Source: Silanimonas sp021297925 (GTDB lineage: Bacteria > Pseudomonadota > Gammaproteobacteria > Xanthomonadales > Xanthomonadaceae). Taken from it: a stretch of 64,000 nucleotides of DNA. Position 1 is the first letter of the stretch. Each line of letters opens with the position of its first letter. This document shows positions 18,508-28,038 of the stretch, piece by piece. Below the pieces are notes generated by a model that saw nothing but the letters and a program-made list of their open reading frames with translations, searched no databases and was not told the DNA's origin. Both the position numbers and the translations under genes were made by a program. The stretch lies in contig JAPZTL010000003.1 of the NCBI GenBank assembly GCA_027532825.1, positions 1 to 64,000 on the forward strand, written 5' to 3'.

Positions 18508-19407
18508 TCAGTGACCGGCGTCGGCCAGACGGCGTTCCAGCGCCGCTTGCCCGTCGTGGCCCGGATCGAGGACCGACGCGCGGGCCAGAGCCTCGCGGGC
18601 CCGGGCCCACTCGCCACGACCAAGGGCTTCTTCGGCCAGTCCGCGCCAGCGAAGGGCTTCCTTCGCCTCCGCGGGCGACGGGCGCGTCGCGGCGCTCCCC
18701 GCACGGACCGCGAGGTCGGGACGGGCGCCGAGTCGATTCAGGAGGTCCGGCAGGTCGAGGTGGCCCGGATCGAGGGCGCGCACGGCCTCGACCTCCCGCG
18801 CCGCGGCCTCGACGTCCCCCGGCCCCGCGCGATCGAGACGTGCACGCGCGGCCGCGAGCCGGGCCGCCAGCAGGCGCCGGCGCCCGTCGAGCGCGACGGC
18901 ATTGGCCGGCTCGCGGGCGAGGACCGCCAGATAGTCCGCCAGCGCATCCCCCGGACGCGCGGGCTCGCGCCCGACGGCGCGCGACAGCAGGACATCGACC
19001 GGCGGCTCCGCGGCCGCATCGACGAGTCGCCGGGCGGCATCAAGGGTTTCGCCCGGTGCGCCGAGTCGGGTCGCGAGCGCGAGCAATGTCCTCGCACGGT
19101 CCATCCGGCCGGCGGCCAGGGCCGGGGCGATGCCGGCGAGCGCTGCCCGGGCGGTCGCGTCCAGGCTCTCGCGCACGCGCGGATGGTCGGGTTCGCGCGC
19201 GGCAGCGGCCTCGAAGGCGCGGGCGGCGGCATCGGGATCGCCTCGACGCAAGGCGGCGTCCCCCTCGGCCAGCACGCCTGCAAGCGCCGCGTCGGGGAAC
19301 AGCGCGCGTCCCAGCGGATCGCGGCCGAGCACGAGGGCGACCCCCACGGCCGCCACGACGATCCCCACGATCGCCCAAGCGCGGCGCTCAGCCCAAGCGG
19401 CGCGCAT
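18508..19407 (-). CDS. TPR-like single-pass membrane protein of unknown function
   Basis: A 299-residue protein with one N-terminal TM helix (about 12-30) followed by an almost entirely helical Ala/Arg/Leu-rich region. Spaced motifs such as GDPDAAARAFEAAAAREPDHP and REALARASVLDPGHDG are typical of TPR units. The last unit is the clearest. Its start overlaps the 3' end of relA by 20 bp, so it is probably co-transcribed with relA. No enzyme motif is visible. It may be a scaffold, but that is a guess from fold only. Confidence 0.72.
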   Translation of the reverse strand: MRAAWAERRAWAIVGIVVAAVGVALVLGRDPLGRALFPDAALAGVLAEGDAALRRGDPDAAARAFEAAAAREPDHPRVRESLDATARAALAGIAPALAAGRMDRARTLLALATRLGAPGETLDAARRLVDAAAEPPVDVLLSRAVGREPARPGDALADYLAVLAREPANAVALDGRRRLLAARLAAARARLDRAGPGDVEAAAREVEAVRALDPGHLDLPDLLNRLGARPDLAVRAGSAATRPSPAEAKEALRWRGLAEEALGRGEWARAREALARASVLDPGHDGQAALERRLADAGH

Positions 19408-21484
19408 CGCGCACTCCCGGCACGCCCGAAAGCCGCGCGAGCACTCGCGAGAGCTGGCCGAAGTCGCCCACCTTGAGGGTCAGCGTCAGGTCGGCGAGGC
19501 CGCGCCCCTCGTCGTTGCGCGAGGCGATCGCGTTAATGTGGATGCCTTCCTGCGCGATGAGGGTGGTGATGTCCTTCAGCAAGGACTTGCGATCCAGCGC
19601 GTGGATCGCGACGTCCACCGCGTAGGTGCCACCGGCGCGCCCCCAGGTCACGGGCATCGCGCGGTCGGGCTCGCGGGCGACGAGGCGCGCCAGCGCGGCG
19701 CAGTCGGCCCGGTGCACGCTGATGCCCCGACCGCGGGTGAGGTAGCCGGCGATCAGGTCGCCGGGCACCGGCTGGCAGCAGCGCGCGAGCTGCATCAGCA
19801 GGTTGCCGACGCCGTCGACGACGAAGCTGTCGCTGCGCGCCCCGACCTTGTCGCGGGCCGCCGCCGCGGGCAAGGCCGGGATCGGCGGCGCTTCCTTCGG
19901 CTGCTGGGCCTCGTGGAGGGCGCGGCTGACCTGTGCCGGGCTCACGTCGCCGAGCGACAGCGCGATCATCAGGTCGTCGGCGGTGGCGAGGCGCAGTTTC
20001 GACAGCGCGGGCGCGAGGTCGGCACCCAACAGCGCGACGCGGCGCAACTCCTTCTCCAGCAGCTCGCGGCCGTCGGCCAGGTTCTGCGCGCGATCGAGCT
20101 TGTGGAACCAGGCCCGCACCTTGTCGCGGGCGCGGCCGGTCTGGAGGAAGCCGTTGGCCGGATGCAGCCAGTCGCGCCGCGGGGCCGCTTCCTTGGCGGT
20201 CAGGATCTCCACGAGATCGCCGCTGGAGGGCGCGGTGTCCAAGGGCACGATGCGGCCGTTGAGCTTGGCGCCGCGGCAGCGGTGCCCCACCTCCGTGTGC
20301 ACGGCGTAGGCGAAGTCGACGACGGTGGCGCCGCGCGGCAGGTCGACCACCTTGCCCTGCGGCGTCAGCACGTAGACGCGGTCCTCGACCAGATCGGTCC
20401 CGAGCCGCGCCTGCAGCGCCGCGTCGTCGCCTTCGCTGCCCTCGAGCAGCTGGCGCATCCAGGCGATCTTCCGCTCGAAGGCCGCGTCGGCGCCGCCGCC
20501 CTCCTTGTAGCGCCAGTGCGCGGCGACGCCGAGCTCGGCCTGCTCGTGCATGTCGCGCGTGCGGATCTGCACTTCGAGCGTACGCCCCTCGGGCCCCACG
20601 ACCGCCGTGTGCAGGCTGCGGTAGCCGTTTCCCTTGGGCCGCGCGATGTAGTCGTCGAACTCGCGCGCGATCGGCGCCCAGACCTGGTGGACGACGCCGA
20701 GCGCGGCGTAGCAGGCGGCGACATCGGCGACCAGCACGCGCACCGCGCGGATGTCGTAGAGCTCGCCGAAGGGCACGTCCTTGCGCTGCATCTTCTTCCA
20801 GATGCTGTAGATGTGCTTGGGGCGGCCGGCGACGTCCGCGGCGATGCCCGCCTCGGCCAGCGCCTCGCGGAGCTGGCGCTTCACGTCCTCGATGTACTGC
20901 TCGCGGGCGCCGCGCTTCTCGTCCAGCAGGCGGGCGATGCGCTGGTAGGTCTCCGGCTGCTGGAAGCGGAACGCGAGGTCCTCGATCTCCCATTTCAGCT
21001 GCCAGATGCCGAGGCGGTTGGCGAGCGGGGCCAGCAGGTCGCCGGCCAATCGCGCCAGCGCGAGGCGCTCGGCCTCCGGCAACGCGGCGGCACGACGCAG
21101 GCGCGCGAGGTGCAGCGCCAGCAGGACGGGCACCACGCGCAGGTCGCGCACGATCGCCAGCAGCAGGCGCCGCAGTCCTTCCGCGTTCGCCCGGCCCTCG
21201 GGGCGGGCATGGAGCGCCCAGACCTGCTCCGCCGCGCGGACGCCTTCGAGCATCATCGCCAGCCGCGGCAGCGGTGCCGACGGGGCCGGAGCAGCCTCGC
21301 CCAACGCGACGAGGGCCGCGGCCCACTGCATGTCGCGGTCCGGCGACAGCGCGGCCAGCACCGAGAGCGCCTCGCGGGCGAAGGCCGGGCCGGCACCTTC
21401 CGCCGCGACGGCCTCCTCGAGCGCCGGCCATTCGGCCAGCGCCGGCGGGGACGCATGGAGGGGGCGGGTCGGTGCGGGATTCAC
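19388..21484 (-). CDS. relA: RelA, (p)ppGpp synthetase I
   Basis: A ribosome-associated enzyme that transfers pyrophosphate from ATP to GTP/GDP during amino-acid starvation. The 698-residue protein has a degenerate N-terminal HD region in which I see no HDxxED hydrolase motif. This marks it as RelA rather than the bifunctional SpoT. The synthetase domain follows (RPKHIYSIWKKMQRKD; DDYIARPKGNGYRSLHTAV; EVQIRTRDMHEQAE), then a TGS domain (VYVLTPQGKVVDLPRGATVV) and a C-terminal ACT domain. It is transcribed divergently from the small exported protein at 21541. Confidence 0.93.
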   Translation of the reverse strand: MNPAPTRPLHASPPALAEWPALEEAVAAEGAGPAFAREALSVLAALSPDRDMQWAAALVALGEAAPAPSAPLPRLAMMLEGVRAAEQVWALHARPEGRANAEGLRRLLLAIVRDLRVVPVLLALHLARLRRAAALPEAERLALARLAGDLLAPLANRLGIWQLKWEIEDLAFRFQQPETYQRIARLLDEKRGAREQYIEDVKRQLREALAEAGIAADVAGRPKHIYSIWKKMQRKDVPFGELYDIRAVRVLVADVAACYAALGVVHQVWAPIAREFDDYIARPKGNGYRSLHTAVVGPEGRTLEVQIRTRDMHEQAELGVAAHWRYKEGGGADAAFERKIAWMRQLLEGSEGDDAALQARLGTDLVEDRVYVLTPQGKVVDLPRGATVVDFAYAVHTEVGHRCRGAKLNGRIVPLDTAPSSGDLVEILTAKEAAPRRDWLHPANGFLQTGRARDKVRAWFHKLDRAQNLADGRELLEKELRRVALLGADLAPALSKLRLATADDLMIALSLGDVSPAQVSRALHEAQQPKEAPPIPALPAAAARDKVGARSDSFVVDGVGNLLMQLARCCQPVPGDLIAGYLTRGRGISVHRADCAALARLVAREPDRAMPVTWGRAGGTYAVDVAIHALDRKSLLKDITTLIAQEGIHINAIASRNDEGRGLADLTLTLKVGDFGQLSRVLARLSGVPGVRDARRLG

Positions 21485-21540
21485 GGTTCTGGAGGGTAGA
21501 CTTGGCGGCGACCCCTCACAACCGACCCGAGACTTCTGCC

Positions 21541-22008
21541 ATGCGGGCTCCCGTCCTCGCCATCGTCCTTTCGCTCGCCGCCCTTGCCGGAACGGCCTCC
21601 GCGCAAACCTTCTCGACGCTCGAAGAGCGCATGAGCGCCGCCGAGTTCGAGCGCGCCGGCCTCTACAAGCTGAGCCCCGAGGAACTGGCCGCGCTGAACG
21701 CGTGGCTGCAGCGGCACCAGCAGGCGCAGATGGCGCAGGCCGACAGTCGCGGCTTCGCCCCCTCGCGCGGCGCCAGCGATGACCGGCCGGTGCGCAGCCG
21801 CCTGGTCGGCACGCTTGACGGCTTCCGCAACGGCACGGTGTTCCGCTTGGAGAACGGCCAGGTCTGGAAGTCGATCGACCCCGAAGCCGTCCTCGAGGGC
21901 GTGACCCTCGAGGCCCCGGCCGTCACGGTGGAGAAGAGCCTGTTCGGCACCTGGCGCCTGCGGGTCGAGGGCTACAACACCTCGGCCAAGGTCGAACGCG
22001 TCCAGTAA
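21541..22008 (+). CDS. Small exported protein of unknown function
   Basis: A 155-residue protein with a clear Sec signal peptide (hydrophobic core VLAIVLSLAALAG, likely cleavage after TASA). The mature part is a short helical region followed by a beta-rich end (LVGTLDGFRNGTVFRLENGQ, FGTWRLRVEGYN). This pattern is common in conserved Xanthomonadales periplasmic proteins without an assigned role. The ATG at 21541 is chosen because the signal peptide begins there. Only 57 bp separate it from the divergent relA start. A strong hairpin follows the stop. Confidence 0.8.
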   Translation: MRAPVLAIVLSLAALAGTASAQTFSTLEERMSAAEFERAGLYKLSPEELAALNAWLQRHQQAQMAQADSRGFAPSRGASDDRPVRSRLVGTLDGFRNGTVFRLENGQVWKSIDPEAVLEGVTLEAPAVTVEKSLFGTWRLRVEGYNTSAKVERVQ

Positions 22009-22031
22009 GCGTGTCACGTCGACACCAGGCC

Positions 22032-22059
22032 ACGACGCCCGGCTCACGCCGGGCGTCGT
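22032..22059. terminator. bidirectional hairpin between convergent genes
   Basis: A perfect 12-bp stem, ACGACGCCCGGC, with loop TCAC and its exact complement. It lies between the stop of the small exported protein (22008) and the stop of hrpA (22063). There is only a weak T-run (CGTCGTT), so termination may be imperfect. Confidence 0.7.
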
Positions 22060-22062
22060 CGT

Positions 22063-25000
22063 TCAGGGGGCGTGCAAGGCCTCGAGCTGCTTGGCGAGGC
22101 GCTTCGCCGACACCGGGCGTTTCGTGCCCAGCTCCTGCGCGAACAGCGAGACGCGCAGTTCCTCGAGGTCCCAGCGCAGCGCCTGCCAGCCGGCCTCCAG
22201 CGCGATGCCGCGACGACGGGCGTCGTCTAACGCCTTTGCGAAAGGCTGCACCTCGAGCATGCGCTGCTGGTCGCGGGTGGGATCGCGCAGGGCACGCTCG
22301 GCCCGCAGCGCGAGCGCCTTCAGGTAGCGCGGCAGCTCGTTGAACGCCTCGGGCGGCGTGTCGCGGACGAAGCTCGGATGCACGAGGCCCGCAAGCTGCG
22401 CGCGCAGATCGTCGAGATTCGCCTTCGCCCACCCCATGACCGGTGCCTCCAGCTTCGGGCGGATCTCGGCGTACTGCGTCAGCGCGGCCTCGGCGATCTT
22501 CAAGCGCGCCATCGCTTCACCGAACAGCTTCTGCTTCACCGCGGCGATCGCTTTGTTGAAGGCCTCGCGGTCGCGGATGGCCGCCAGCGCAACGCCGCCC
22601 TGCCCGCCGTCCAACAAGGCCGCGAGGGCCTTGGCGACCAGATCAGCGCGCAGCTGTTCGGCCGTCGCCACGGCGGTGTAGACCATCGCGGTCTTCGGGT
22701 TCAGCGGCAGCTGTTTTCGCGCCGATTTCACTGCATCGGCCAGCGCGATCTCGGCGAGGCGCACCACGCCGCCGCCATGCGCCTGCAAGGCCGCCTCGCG
22801 ATCGGCCAGCACGCGCAACGCTACGTCCTCGCCGTCGAGCACCAGCGCCGGGAACGCCGGCAACCCACCCGCACCGGCGATCTCGAGCGGAACCGGCTCG
22901 GCGGGGAACTCGCGCAGCCCCTCGCGGGCGAGGCGCTCGCCGGCGCGGGCCGCAAAGGCTTTTTCCGCCTCGGCACCGAAGCGCGCCTTCAGCGCATCGA
23001 GCGAGCGCGACTGGCCGAGCACGCGGAAGCCTCGGCCCTCCGCCTCACCGACGCGCAGATTCATGCGCAGGTGCGGCTCCAGCGCGGCCTCGTCGAAATC
23101 GAGCGCCGCCACCTCGACGCCGGTCGCCTTGGCGAGAAAGCGGCCGAGCGCGCCGGGCAGGCTGTCGGCATCGCCGTTCGGATACGCCAGCGCGAAGGCC
23201 CTGGAGAAATCCGGCGCCGGCACGAAGTTGCGGCGCAGGGCCTTCGGCAGGTCGCGGATCAGCTCGGTCGCCTTCTCCTCCACGAGGCCCGGCACCAGCC
23301 ACGACAGGCGCGCGGCGTCGAGCGCGGGCAGCAGGTGCAGCGGCACGTCGAGCGTCACGCCGTCCTCGGCGTGGCCGGGTTCGAAGCGGTAGTGCAGCGC
23401 CAGCCGCGCATCGCCGAGCGGCAGGAACTTCGGGAAGCGTTCGACGCCGCTGCCTTCCACCGACATCAGTTCGGCCAGCGACCACTCCAGCGCCTTCTTC
23501 GCCGCGGGATCAAGCCTGCCGTACCAGGCCTCCAGCGCCGCGGCGTTATGCACGTCCGAGGGCAGGCGGTCGAGGTACCAGCGCACCTGCCAGTCCTCGT
23601 CGACGACGAGCCCGGCACGGCGCTGCTTGGCTTCCTCTTCCTGCGCACGCTCGAGTGTCGCGAGATTGCGCTTCACGAGCGGGATGCGGGTGTCGATCTC
23701 GCCGGTCACCAGCGCCTGGCGCACGAAGATCTCGCGAGCCTCGTCGGGGTAGAGCCCGCCGTAGTGCACCGGCTTCTTCGGCAGCAGCACGAGGCCGAAC
23801 AGACCGATCTGCTCCGAGCCCTGCACGCGGCCCTGCCGGCGCGACCAGTGCGGGTCGAAGTGCCGGCGCGAGAGCAGGTGCGGCACGGCGTCGATCACCC
23901 ACTCCGGTTCGATCTTCGCCGCGGTGATGCCCCAGACCTTGGCGGTGTCGAGCAGGGTCGCGCACAGCACCCACGGCGGTGGCCTCGAAGCCAGCGTCGA
24001 AGCCGGGAACAGCCCGAACTTGCGGCTGCGCGGCGCTTCGTACAGTCCCTTCTCCGAGCGATGCCCGGTCTGCAGCGCGAGGCCCGCCAGCAGCGCGCGG
24101 TGGAGGTCGGCGTAATCGGCCGGCGCCTCGTTCTGCGCCCAACCCAAGGCCTCGCAGTTGAGGATCAGCTGGCGGTGCAGCTCGCGCCACTCGCGCAGAC
24201 GCAGGAAGTTCAGGAAGCGCTGGCCGCACCAGTCGCGCAGCTTCGATTGGGACAGGTCCTCGTGCGCGGCGCGGTAGGCGTCCCAGAGCTTGAGGATGCT
24301 GACGAACTCCGAGCGCTCGTCGGCGAACGCGGCGTGCGCGCGGTCGGCGGCCTCGCGGGCTTCCTGCGGGCGTTCGCGCGGGTCCTGCAGGCCGAGGAAG
24401 CTGGCGATGACGATCATCTCGCGCAGGCTCCCGCGCTCCTTCGCGGCGATGAGCATGCGGGCCAGCTTCACGTCGACCGCGAAGGCCGCCATCTGCTTGC
24501 CGACCGGCGTCAGCTGGCGGTGCTTGTCGACGGCGCCGAGCTCGGTGAGCTGCTGCCAGCCGTCGGCCACGGCGCGTGGGTCGGGCGCGTCGATGAAGGG
24601 GAAATCCTCCACGCGGCCGAGGCCCAGCGAGAGCATCCGCAGGATCACGCCGGCCAGCGAGGAGCGCAGCAGTTCCGGGTCGGTGTAGCGCGGCCGGCTA
24701 TTGAAATCGGGCTCGCTGAAGAGGCGGTAGCAGATGCCCGACGACACGCGGCCGCAGCGGCCCTTGCGCTGGTCGGCGCTGGCCTGCGCGATGTCCTCGA
24801 TGTGCAGGCGGTCCAGCTTCATGCGCGGGCTGTAGCGCTTCACGCGCGCGGTGCCCGGATCGACCACGTAGCGGATGCGCGGCACGGTCAGCGAGGTCTC
24901 GGCCACGTTCGTGGCCAGGACGATCCGCCGCTTGGGCCCCGGGTTGAACACGCGGTCCTGGTCCTTGGCCGAGAGCCGCGCGTACAGCGGCAGCACCTCG

Positions 25001-25986
25001 GTCTCGCGGTACTTCCGGCGCTCGAGCACGTGGTGCACCTCGCGGATCTCGCGCTCGCCCGGCAGGAACACCAGCACGTCGCCGCGGGCGTCTTCGCGTG
25101 TGATCTCGTCGCAGGCGGCCAGCAGGCCCTCGTACATCGACTTCTCGGCATCCGGCTTCGAGGCGACGTCCGCGTGGGTGTCCTCGATCGGTCGGTAGCG
25201 CACTTCCACGGGGTAGCTGCGGCCCTCGACGCTGATCACCGGCGCGCCGTCGAAGTGCTTGGCGAAACGCTCGGTGTCGATGGTCGCCGAGGTGACGATC
25301 AGCTTGAGGTCGCGGCGCTTGCGCAGCAGGCCCTTCAAGTAACCGAGCAGGAAATCGATGTTCAGCGAACGCTCGTGCGCCTCGTCGACGATGATCGTGT
25401 CGTAGGCCGAGAGGTAGCGGTCCTTCTGGATCTCGGCCAGCAGGATGCCGTCGGTCATGAACTTGACCAGCGTGTCTTCGCCCACCTGCTCGGTGAAGCG
25501 CACCTGCCAGCCGACCTCCTTGCCCAGCGGCACCTGCAGCTCCTCGGCCACGCGATTGGCCACCGCGCGCGCGGCGATGCGGCGCGGCTGCGTGCAGCCG
25601 ATCAGGCCGGCGGCGCCGCGGCCAGCGGCGAGGCAGAGCTTCGGCAGCTGGGTGGTCTTGCCCGAGCCGGTCTCGCCGGCGACCACCACGACCGGGTGCT
25701 TCTGGATCAGCTCGACGATCGCGTCGGCCTCGCGGCCGATCGGCAGTTCGGTGTCGATGCGCGGGTCGGGAAGCCGGGCCTCGCGGGCGGCGAAGGCCTC
25801 GCGCGAGCGGGCCAGGGCCTGCTCCAGCGCCTGCTGCGCCGCCGCCCTCGCCTCGCCCTTGGCCTCCGCAAGCCGCTTCTGCAGGCGCAGCAGCGCGCCA
25901 CGGTCCTTGGCGAGGACGCGGTCCAGCGGGTCGGGGCGCGCGGCGCGGGGCGCAGGCGCGGCAAGGGTTTCGGCGGGCTCGCGCAT
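22063..25986 (-). CDS. hrpA: HrpA, DEAH-box ATP-dependent RNA helicase
   Basis: A 1307-residue SF2 helicase of the HrpA family, which processes mRNA and rescues stalled ribosomes. The motifs are in order near the N-terminus: Walker A GETGSGKTTQLPK, DEAH in VDEAHERSLN, SAT in VTSATIDTER, and motif VI QRKGRCGRVSSG. Helicase-associated and OB-fold regions follow, and the long C-terminal DUF3418 region is specific to HrpA rather than HrpB. The full length matches the family. The ATG at 25986 is preferred; the upstream extension is low-quality shadow sequence. Confidence 0.95.
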   Translation of the reverse strand: MREPAETLAAPAPRAARPDPLDRVLAKDRGALLRLQKRLAEAKGEARAAAQQALEQALARSREAFAAREARLPDPRIDTELPIGREADAIVELIQKHPVVVVAGETGSGKTTQLPKLCLAAGRGAAGLIGCTQPRRIAARAVANRVAEELQVPLGKEVGWQVRFTEQVGEDTLVKFMTDGILLAEIQKDRYLSAYDTIIVDEAHERSLNIDFLLGYLKGLLRKRRDLKLIVTSATIDTERFAKHFDGAPVISVEGRSYPVEVRYRPIEDTHADVASKPDAEKSMYEGLLAACDEITREDARGDVLVFLPGEREIREVHHVLERRKYRETEVLPLYARLSAKDQDRVFNPGPKRRIVLATNVAETSLTVPRIRYVVDPGTARVKRYSPRMKLDRLHIEDIAQASADQRKGRCGRVSSGICYRLFSEPDFNSRPRYTDPELLRSSLAGVILRMLSLGLGRVEDFPFIDAPDPRAVADGWQQLTELGAVDKHRQLTPVGKQMAAFAVDVKLARMLIAAKERGSLREMIVIASFLGLQDPRERPQEAREAADRAHAAFADERSEFVSILKLWDAYRAAHEDLSQSKLRDWCGQRFLNFLRLREWRELHRQLILNCEALGWAQNEAPADYADLHRALLAGLALQTGHRSEKGLYEAPRSRKFGLFPASTLASRPPPWVLCATLLDTAKVWGITAAKIEPEWVIDAVPHLLSRRHFDPHWSRRQGRVQGSEQIGLFGLVLLPKKPVHYGGLYPDEAREIFVRQALVTGEIDTRIPLVKRNLATLERAQEEEAKQRRAGLVVDEDWQVRWYLDRLPSDVHNAAALEAWYGRLDPAAKKALEWSLAELMSVEGSGVERFPKFLPLGDARLALHYRFEPGHAEDGVTLDVPLHLLPALDAARLSWLVPGLVEEKATELIRDLPKALRRNFVPAPDFSRAFALAYPNGDADSLPGALGRFLAKATGVEVAALDFDEAALEPHLRMNLRVGEAEGRGFRVLGQSRSLDALKARFGAEAEKAFAARAGERLAREGLREFPAEPVPLEIAGAGGLPAFPALVLDGEDVALRVLADREAALQAHGGGVVRLAEIALADAVKSARKQLPLNPKTAMVYTAVATAEQLRADLVAKALAALLDGGQGGVALAAIRDREAFNKAIAAVKQKLFGEAMARLKIAEAALTQYAEIRPKLEAPVMGWAKANLDDLRAQLAGLVHPSFVRDTPPEAFNELPRYLKALALRAERALRDPTRDQQRMLEVQPFAKALDDARRRGIALEAGWQALRWDLEELRVSLFAQELGTKRPVSAKRLAKQLEALHAP

Positions 25987-26215
25987 GGGGCGGGCAGTGT
26001 AGCGCCTGCCCCCGGATCCGGCCGTCGACCGCACCCGTCCTGCTCCGCTCGACACGGACGAAGGTCCCGCCGGTGACCGCTGCTGCGCCAACCGCACCGC
26101 ACATGCAGAACGGCACTCCAGCCTGCACCAGCGGTCGGGCCAGCCGCCGAGCATTCCCCTGCCCGGCGACCTCCGACGGGACGTCAGCACCCACGGCGGG
26201 TGCACAACGAGGACA

Positions 26216-28003
26216 ATGACGATGAACCTCACAATTCGAAGGGCGGTGGCTGCCCTTCTCCTGGCCAGCCTTCCCGCCTCGGCGGCCATGGCCCTACCCC
26301 CAGGCTTTCACCGCGCTGCGGCGGGCCACCTGGTGGGTGAATTCCGGGTCCCCGCGCCTGACGGAACCACCTTGCAGACCATGGTGTACCTGCCGGGAAC
26401 GGGCGCCGGGCCTTGGCCGACCCTGGTCACCCGCAGTCCCTACGACCTGCCACTCACGCCGGTGAGCGGCTTCCCGGAAGAGCACCCGAATGCGGAGATC
26501 GAGGCCGACGAGAAGGACGTCGGCTGGACGGAAGCGACCGACCGGGGGTACGCCCTCGTGGTCCAGTTCGTCCGCGGCCGCAACGAATCAGATGGCACGT
26601 TCAGCCTGTTCCTCGAAGAGCGCGCCGATGGTGATGCCCTGCTGCGCTGGGTCGAGGCACAACCGTGGTCCAACGACCGCCTGGGGGTCTTCGGCGACTC
26701 GGCGAGCGGTGTGGCCGCGCTGCAGGCTGCCGCCAGTGGCAGGCCCTCGGTCCGTGCGATCTATGCGCAGGCCACCAGCCCGGACTTCCTCGGCGGGGTG
26801 ATCTTCCCGGACCGCGCCATCAAGTGGGAGGCGTTGCTCCCGTTCGTGCTCTCGCAGTCGCTCGAGAGCAGCGAGGACCACGAGGCTCGCTTGGGCCTCG
26901 ACGAGGCCTCGCTGGATGAACTGAAGGAGATGGCGGGCGAGGCGCTGGGCGACATGTTCGGGGCTCTCGAGGACGGCGACGCCTCCGCCTCCGAGTGGTG
27001 GACCGCGCCTCCGGTCGCCGATTTCCCGGTCGTCAGCGAGCTCCAGCCGCGTTGGCCGGACCTGCTGGCCGCCCGCACCAGGACGCCGCTGCTGGAGGCG
27101 GGGAATGTGACCCGCCGGCTCCGGGCGCCGGTGCTCCAGGTCGGGCTGTGGCACGACTTCTTCCACGACAGCGCGATCGAGGCATGGAACAAGCGGGGCA
27201 TCTCCGGCCTCGGCCGGAACGATCGGCTGATCATGCTCGACGGCACCCACTACGACGTGGACGACCCGGAACTCTGGCCGATCCGCCCGATGTTCACCTG
27301 GTTCGACTTCTGGCTGAAGCAGCGCTGGAACGACGTGACGCGATGGCCGAAGGTGCAGTTCGCCTGGGCCGGTGAAGGTGCGGAGTCGGTGGTGGGAAGC
27401 GCGCTTTGGCCGATCCCGGCGCGGCCCGTCATCGCGGAGCTGCAGGCGCCGACCGCGCCGATCCAGATCGACCCGGCGAAGCCGGTGCCGACACTCGGCG
27501 GCAACCACCTCATCGCCCCGGCCGGGATGCTGGATCAGTCCCCATTGCTCGATCGCACGGACATCGGCCTGCTGCAGGGCGCACCGCTGTCCACGACGCT
27601 GCCGATCGCCGGGCCGATCCAGGCCACGATCCGGCTCAAGAGCACCTACAGCGGCCCACTGGTGGTGAAACTCGTCGACGTTCGGCCCGACGGCGAGGTC
27701 CGGCTGGTGCGCGAGACGCCGGTCACACGGGCCCACGGGCGAGTCATCGACGTGCGCTTCTCGCCGATCGCCTATCGTTTCGACGCCGGCAGCAGGCCTG
27801 GCCTGATGATCGCGGGAAGCAGCTTCCCCGCATGGATCTTCGAGCAACCCGCCACCGGGACCGTGGACGTCGCCGGCGCACGGCTGGTCATGCCGGATGC
27901 CTCGTTGGCACGGCTTCCGCGCCCGCAGCGGCGCTGCGGGCCGGCGGCCGGCGATGAACAGCGCGCTCGCGAGCAACGCGACGCGGGCTGCCCGACGCCC
28001 TGA
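26216..28003 (+). CDS. Secreted CocE/NonD-family (S15-like) hydrolase
   Basis: A 595-residue exported alpha/beta hydrolase with a signal peptide of about 27 residues (AVAALLLASLPASAAMA). The X-Pro dipeptidyl-peptidase/CocE catalytic domain reads VPAPDGTTLQTMVYLP, then the nucleophile Ser in FGDSASGVAAL. An Asp candidate lies in GLWHDFF and a His candidate in LDGTHYDV. A beta-rich C-terminal domain of the PepX_C type (TLPIAGPIQATIRLKS) completes the fold. Family members cleave X-Pro dipeptides or acyl esters; the substrate is not predictable. The nucleophile motif GDSASG differs from the usual GxSYxG. A 229-bp gap to hrpA precedes it and I found no firm promoter there. Confidence 0.82.
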   Translation: MTMNLTIRRAVAALLLASLPASAAMALPPGFHRAAAGHLVGEFRVPAPDGTTLQTMVYLPGTGAGPWPTLVTRSPYDLPLTPVSGFPEEHPNAEIEADEKDVGWTEATDRGYALVVQFVRGRNESDGTFSLFLEERADGDALLRWVEAQPWSNDRLGVFGDSASGVAALQAAASGRPSVRAIYAQATSPDFLGGVIFPDRAIKWEALLPFVLSQSLESSEDHEARLGLDEASLDELKEMAGEALGDMFGALEDGDASASEWWTAPPVADFPVVSELQPRWPDLLAARTRTPLLEAGNVTRRLRAPVLQVGLWHDFFHDSAIEAWNKRGISGLGRNDRLIMLDGTHYDVDDPELWPIRPMFTWFDFWLKQRWNDVTRWPKVQFAWAGEGAESVVGSALWPIPARPVIAELQAPTAPIQIDPAKPVPTLGGNHLIAPAGMLDQSPLLDRTDIGLLQGAPLSTTLPIAGPIQATIRLKSTYSGPLVVKLVDVRPDGEVRLVRETPVTRAHGRVIDVRFSPIAYRFDAGSRPGLMIAGSSFPAWIFEQPATGTVDVAGARLVMPDASLARLPRPQRRCGPAAGDEQRAREQRDAGCPTP

Positions 28004-28014
28004 ACAACACGAAC

Positions 28015-28038
28015 GACGGGCGGCGATGGCCGCCCGTC
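28015..28038. terminator. hairpin between convergent genes
   Basis: A perfect 10-bp stem, GACGGGCGGC, with loop GATG and its complement. It lies between the CocE-like gene and the LytTR gene and touches the stop codon of the latter. No long T-run follows on the plus strand (CAATCG), so it is a probable but not certain terminator. Confidence 0.6.

Noticed and set aside
22378..26076. 1232-codon plus-strand open frame opposite hrpA
   Set aside because: The complementary strand encodes full-length HrpA with all helicase motifs; this frame shows only low-complexity composition.
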